Shown in pieces: positions 5,944-7,187 of a stretch of DNA of 7,187 nucleotides. The stretch is from Prevotellaceae bacterium. GTDB lineage: Bacteria > Bacteroidota > Bacteroidia > Bacteroidales > UBA932. Location of the stretch: NCBI GenBank assembly GCA_031259655.1, contig JAIRLF010000305.1, positions 1 through 7,187 of the forward strand, written 5' to 3'. The notes beneath the pieces were generated by a model. That model did not search any database. It was not told the origin of the DNA and saw nothing but the letters and a program-made list of their open reading frames with translations. Each line of letters begins with the position of its first letter. Positions within the stretch are counted from its first letter, which is position 1. A program made the position numbers and the translations under genes.

Positions 5944-6051
5944 ATGTTTCTAAAAATTCCGTATATCAAAAAAGTAGTTATTCCTCCTTCAACATTTAAT
6001 GAGGAAAACTTAAAAAAAGTTTTTTCGCATTTTGCATTTTTAATTGAATAA
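5944..6051 (+). CDS. Possible 35-residue peptide between the small partner gene and the UXS gene
   Basis: ATG 5944 opens 4 bases after the previous stop and closes at 6049-6051, 6 bases before the UXS start. The peptide starts MFLKIPYIKKVV and contains the helix-like stretch FNEENLKKVFSHFAFLIE (18-35). The same frame is open back to an ATG at 5824, but that part lies in a different frame inside the 70-residue gene and is probably a shadow. Spacing suggests a translated link in an operon. There is no clear SD; the leader AATTATG resembles that of the UXS gene. It could equally be a remnant of a decayed gene or a chance open frame in a 118-base gap. Confidence 0.35.
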   Translation: MFLKIPYIKKVVIPPSTFNEENLKKVFSHFAFLIE

Positions 6052-6057
6052 AGAATT

Positions 6058-6993
6058 ATGAGTAAAAGAATATTAGTAACAGGCGGTGCGGGTTTTATAG
6101 GCTCGCATTTATGCGCACGATTGTTGTCCGAGAATAACGAAGTTATTTGTCTCGACAATTACTTTACCGGCTCGAAGTCAAACATTCTCAATTTGCTTCG
6201 AAACCCTAAATTCGAACTCGTCAGGCACGATATAATCAATCCGTATAATATCGAAGTTGACGAGATTTACAATCTGGCATGTCCGGCATCGCCCGTTCAT
6301 TATCAGTATAATCCGATAAAGACAGTCAAAACTTCGGTTATGGGAGCAATCAATATGCTCGGATTAGCCAAGCGACTTAATGCAAAAGTATTGCAGGCTT
6401 CGACAAGCGAGGTTTACGGCGACCCTGATATGCATCCGCAGAAAGAATCTTACTGGGGAAACGTCAATCCAGTTGGAATACGCTCATGCTACGACGAAGG
6501 TAAACGTTGCGCCGAAACGCTGTTTATGGACTATCACAGGCAAAACAAAGTCAGAATCAAGATTATCCGCATTTTCAACACTTATGGTCCGAATATGAAT
6601 CCTAACGACGGACGCGTTGTGTCGAATTTCATTGTGCAGGCGCTTAAAGGCGAAGATATTACGATTTACGGCGACGGCTCTCAAACACGCAGTTTTCAAT
6701 ATGTTGACGATTTGATAGAAGGCATGATTCGGACAATGAATACCGGAGATTCGTTTACGGGACCAGTAAATCTCGGCAATCCCGATGAATTTTCGATGCT
6801 GGAACTCGCCGAAAAAGTTATCGCACAGACACAATCGAAGTCTAAAGTAGTGTATCTGCCGCTTCCTGCCGACGACCCGAAGCAACGTCAACCGAATATC
6901 ACTCTGGCAAAAGAAAAATTAGACTGGTCGCCCAAAATCAAATTGGACGAAGGTCTGATTAAAACAATAGACTACTTTAGAAGTATTATATAA
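6058..6993 (+). CDS. uxs: UDP-glucuronate decarboxylase (UDP-xylose synthase)
   Basis: NAD-dependent short-chain dehydrogenase/reductase of 311 residues, a usual length for bacterial UXS. It converts UDP-glucuronate to UDP-xylose plus CO2 through a 4-keto intermediate, supplying xylose for surface polysaccharide or glycoprotein glycans in the cytosol. The Rossmann motif [10 protein letters not shown] (9-18) carries Gly9, Gly12 and Gly15, with Asp33 expected to bind the NAD ribose. [14 protein letters not shown] (73-86) is diagnostic of the UXS branch. STSEVYGDP (115-123) holds the Ser/Thr and Glu118, and YDEGK (145-149) holds catalytic Tyr145 and Lys149. [25 protein letters not shown] and the C-terminal [12 protein letters not shown] segment are also typical. 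All key residues are present. It starts 6 bases after the 35-residue open frame and no separate TAnnTTTG promoter is visible, so it may be read from the cassette promoter. Its composition is closer to the ettA block than to the cassette. Confidence 0.94.
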   Translation: MSKRILVTGGAGFIGSHLCARLLSENNEVICLDNYFTGSKSNILNLLRNPKFELVRHDIINPYNIEVDEIYNLACPASPVHYQYNPIKTVKTSVMGAINMLGLAKRLNAKVLQASTSEVYGDPDMHPQKESYWGNVNPVGIRSCYDEGKRCAETLFMDYHRQNKVRIKIIRIFNTYGPNMNPNDGRVVSNFIVQALKGEDITIYGDGSQTRSFQYVDDLIEGMIRTMNTGDSFTGPVNLGNPDEFSMLELAEKVIAQTQSKSKVVYLPLPADDPKQRQPNITLAKEKLDWSPKIKLDEGLIKTIDYFRSII

Positions 6994-7002
6994 TTTACAT
7001 AA

Positions 7003-7118
7003 TTTACGATTTTAGATTTACGATTTTAGATTTGGCGATGCCGGCTGGTAGTTTGGCGCAAGCAACAAATTTACGATTTACGATTTTAGATTTGGCAATG
7101 CCGGCTGGTAGTTTGGCG
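7003..7118. repeat. Two-unit tandem repeat (about 60-base period) built from heptamers
   Basis: Unit 1 has four AT-rich heptamers (alternating TTTACGA and TTTTAGA, 7003-7030) and then a 28-base GC-rich block at 7031-7058. Unit 2 has three AT-rich heptamers (7070-7090) and then the same block at 7091-7118. The two GC-rich blocks differ at one base (G7037 versus A7097) and are exactly 60 bases apart. The block contains the palindrome GCCGGC and begins and ends with TTTGGC. Its sequence differs from the left array but its design is the same. Confidence 0.9.
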
Positions 7119-7130
7119 CGCGTAAGTAAC

Positions 7131-7158
7131 AATCTAAAACCTAAAATCAACAATCTCA
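7131..7158. repeat. Heptamers in opposite orientation at the end of the right array
   Basis: Four consecutive 7-base words, the first two being AATCTAA and AACCTAA, include TCTAAAA (7133-7139), the exact reverse complement of TTTTAGA found in the right array. The words are in phase with each other. With 7010-7030 or 7084-7090 they could form an AT-rich stem enclosing the GC-rich block. Confidence 0.5.
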
Positions 7159-7187
7159 GAGTTCCTGACCCCAGCATCATAAAACAA

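Larger units (their letters stand above)
6994..7187. other. Non-coding right end, mostly repeats
   Basis: No gene is visible after the UXS stop. The stretch holds the heptamer-based tandem repeat at 7003-7118, a short run of complementary heptamers at 7131-7158, and about 30 bases of unassigned sequence to the window edge. No strong hairpin followed by a T-run is present just after the UXS stop. Confidence 0.7.

Noticed and set aside
6004..6025. Rho-independent terminator (AAAACTT, loop AAAAA, AAGTTTT, then T)
   Set aside because: The 7-base stem has a single G-C pair and only a short T-run before CG, so it is too weak to call; A/T-rich sequence yields such stems by chance.
5824..6051. 75-residue forward frame overlapping the 70-residue gene
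   Set aside because: Its first half is an out-of-frame shadow of a gene with a strong SD; only the part from ATG 5944 is worth considering.

Overview
The window looks like chromosomal DNA of a member of the Bacteroidetes, most likely the order Bacteroidales. The evidence is a DUF4271 membrane protein next to a Bacteroidetes-type uroporphyrinogen-III synthase, -7 promoter boxes of the TAnnTTTG type, and A-rich leaders that mostly lack a strong Shine-Dalgarno (SD) sequence. All intact genes are on the + strand.

Layout. Positions 1-88 hold the last codons of an unrecognised gene. Its stop codon lies inside a tandem array (75-220) of 48-base units that are themselves built from 7-base words. A non-coding stretch with inverted repeats follows (about 218-562) and ends in a TAnnTTTG promoter candidate. 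From 563 to 4149 there is a tight four-gene block: an EttA-type ABC-F ATPase, a SUI1/YciH-type translation factor, a DUF4271 membrane protein and HemD. The first two both act on translation. The last two form a pair I know from Bacteroidetes genomes.

From about 4177 to 6051 the composition becomes much more AT-rich. This segment has its own promoter candidate, then a 494-residue papain/C39-like cysteine-peptidase-fold protein with a GTG start and a good SD, a 70-residue charged helical protein overlapping its end, and a possible 35-residue peptide. From memory, Bacteroidales usually carry rnpA and yidD right after hemD, so this looks like an acquired cassette that interrupts a conserved block. 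The peptidase plus small partner is the best candidate here for an undescribed system, but the sequence gives no function for it.

Six bases downstream, and possibly on the same transcript, is a UDP-glucuronate decarboxylase (6058-6993), which makes UDP-xylose for surface glycans. The right end (6994-7187) is non-coding and holds a second repeat array. Its sequence differs from the left one, but it has the same design: AT-rich heptamers followed by a GC-rich block, with units differing by one heptamer.
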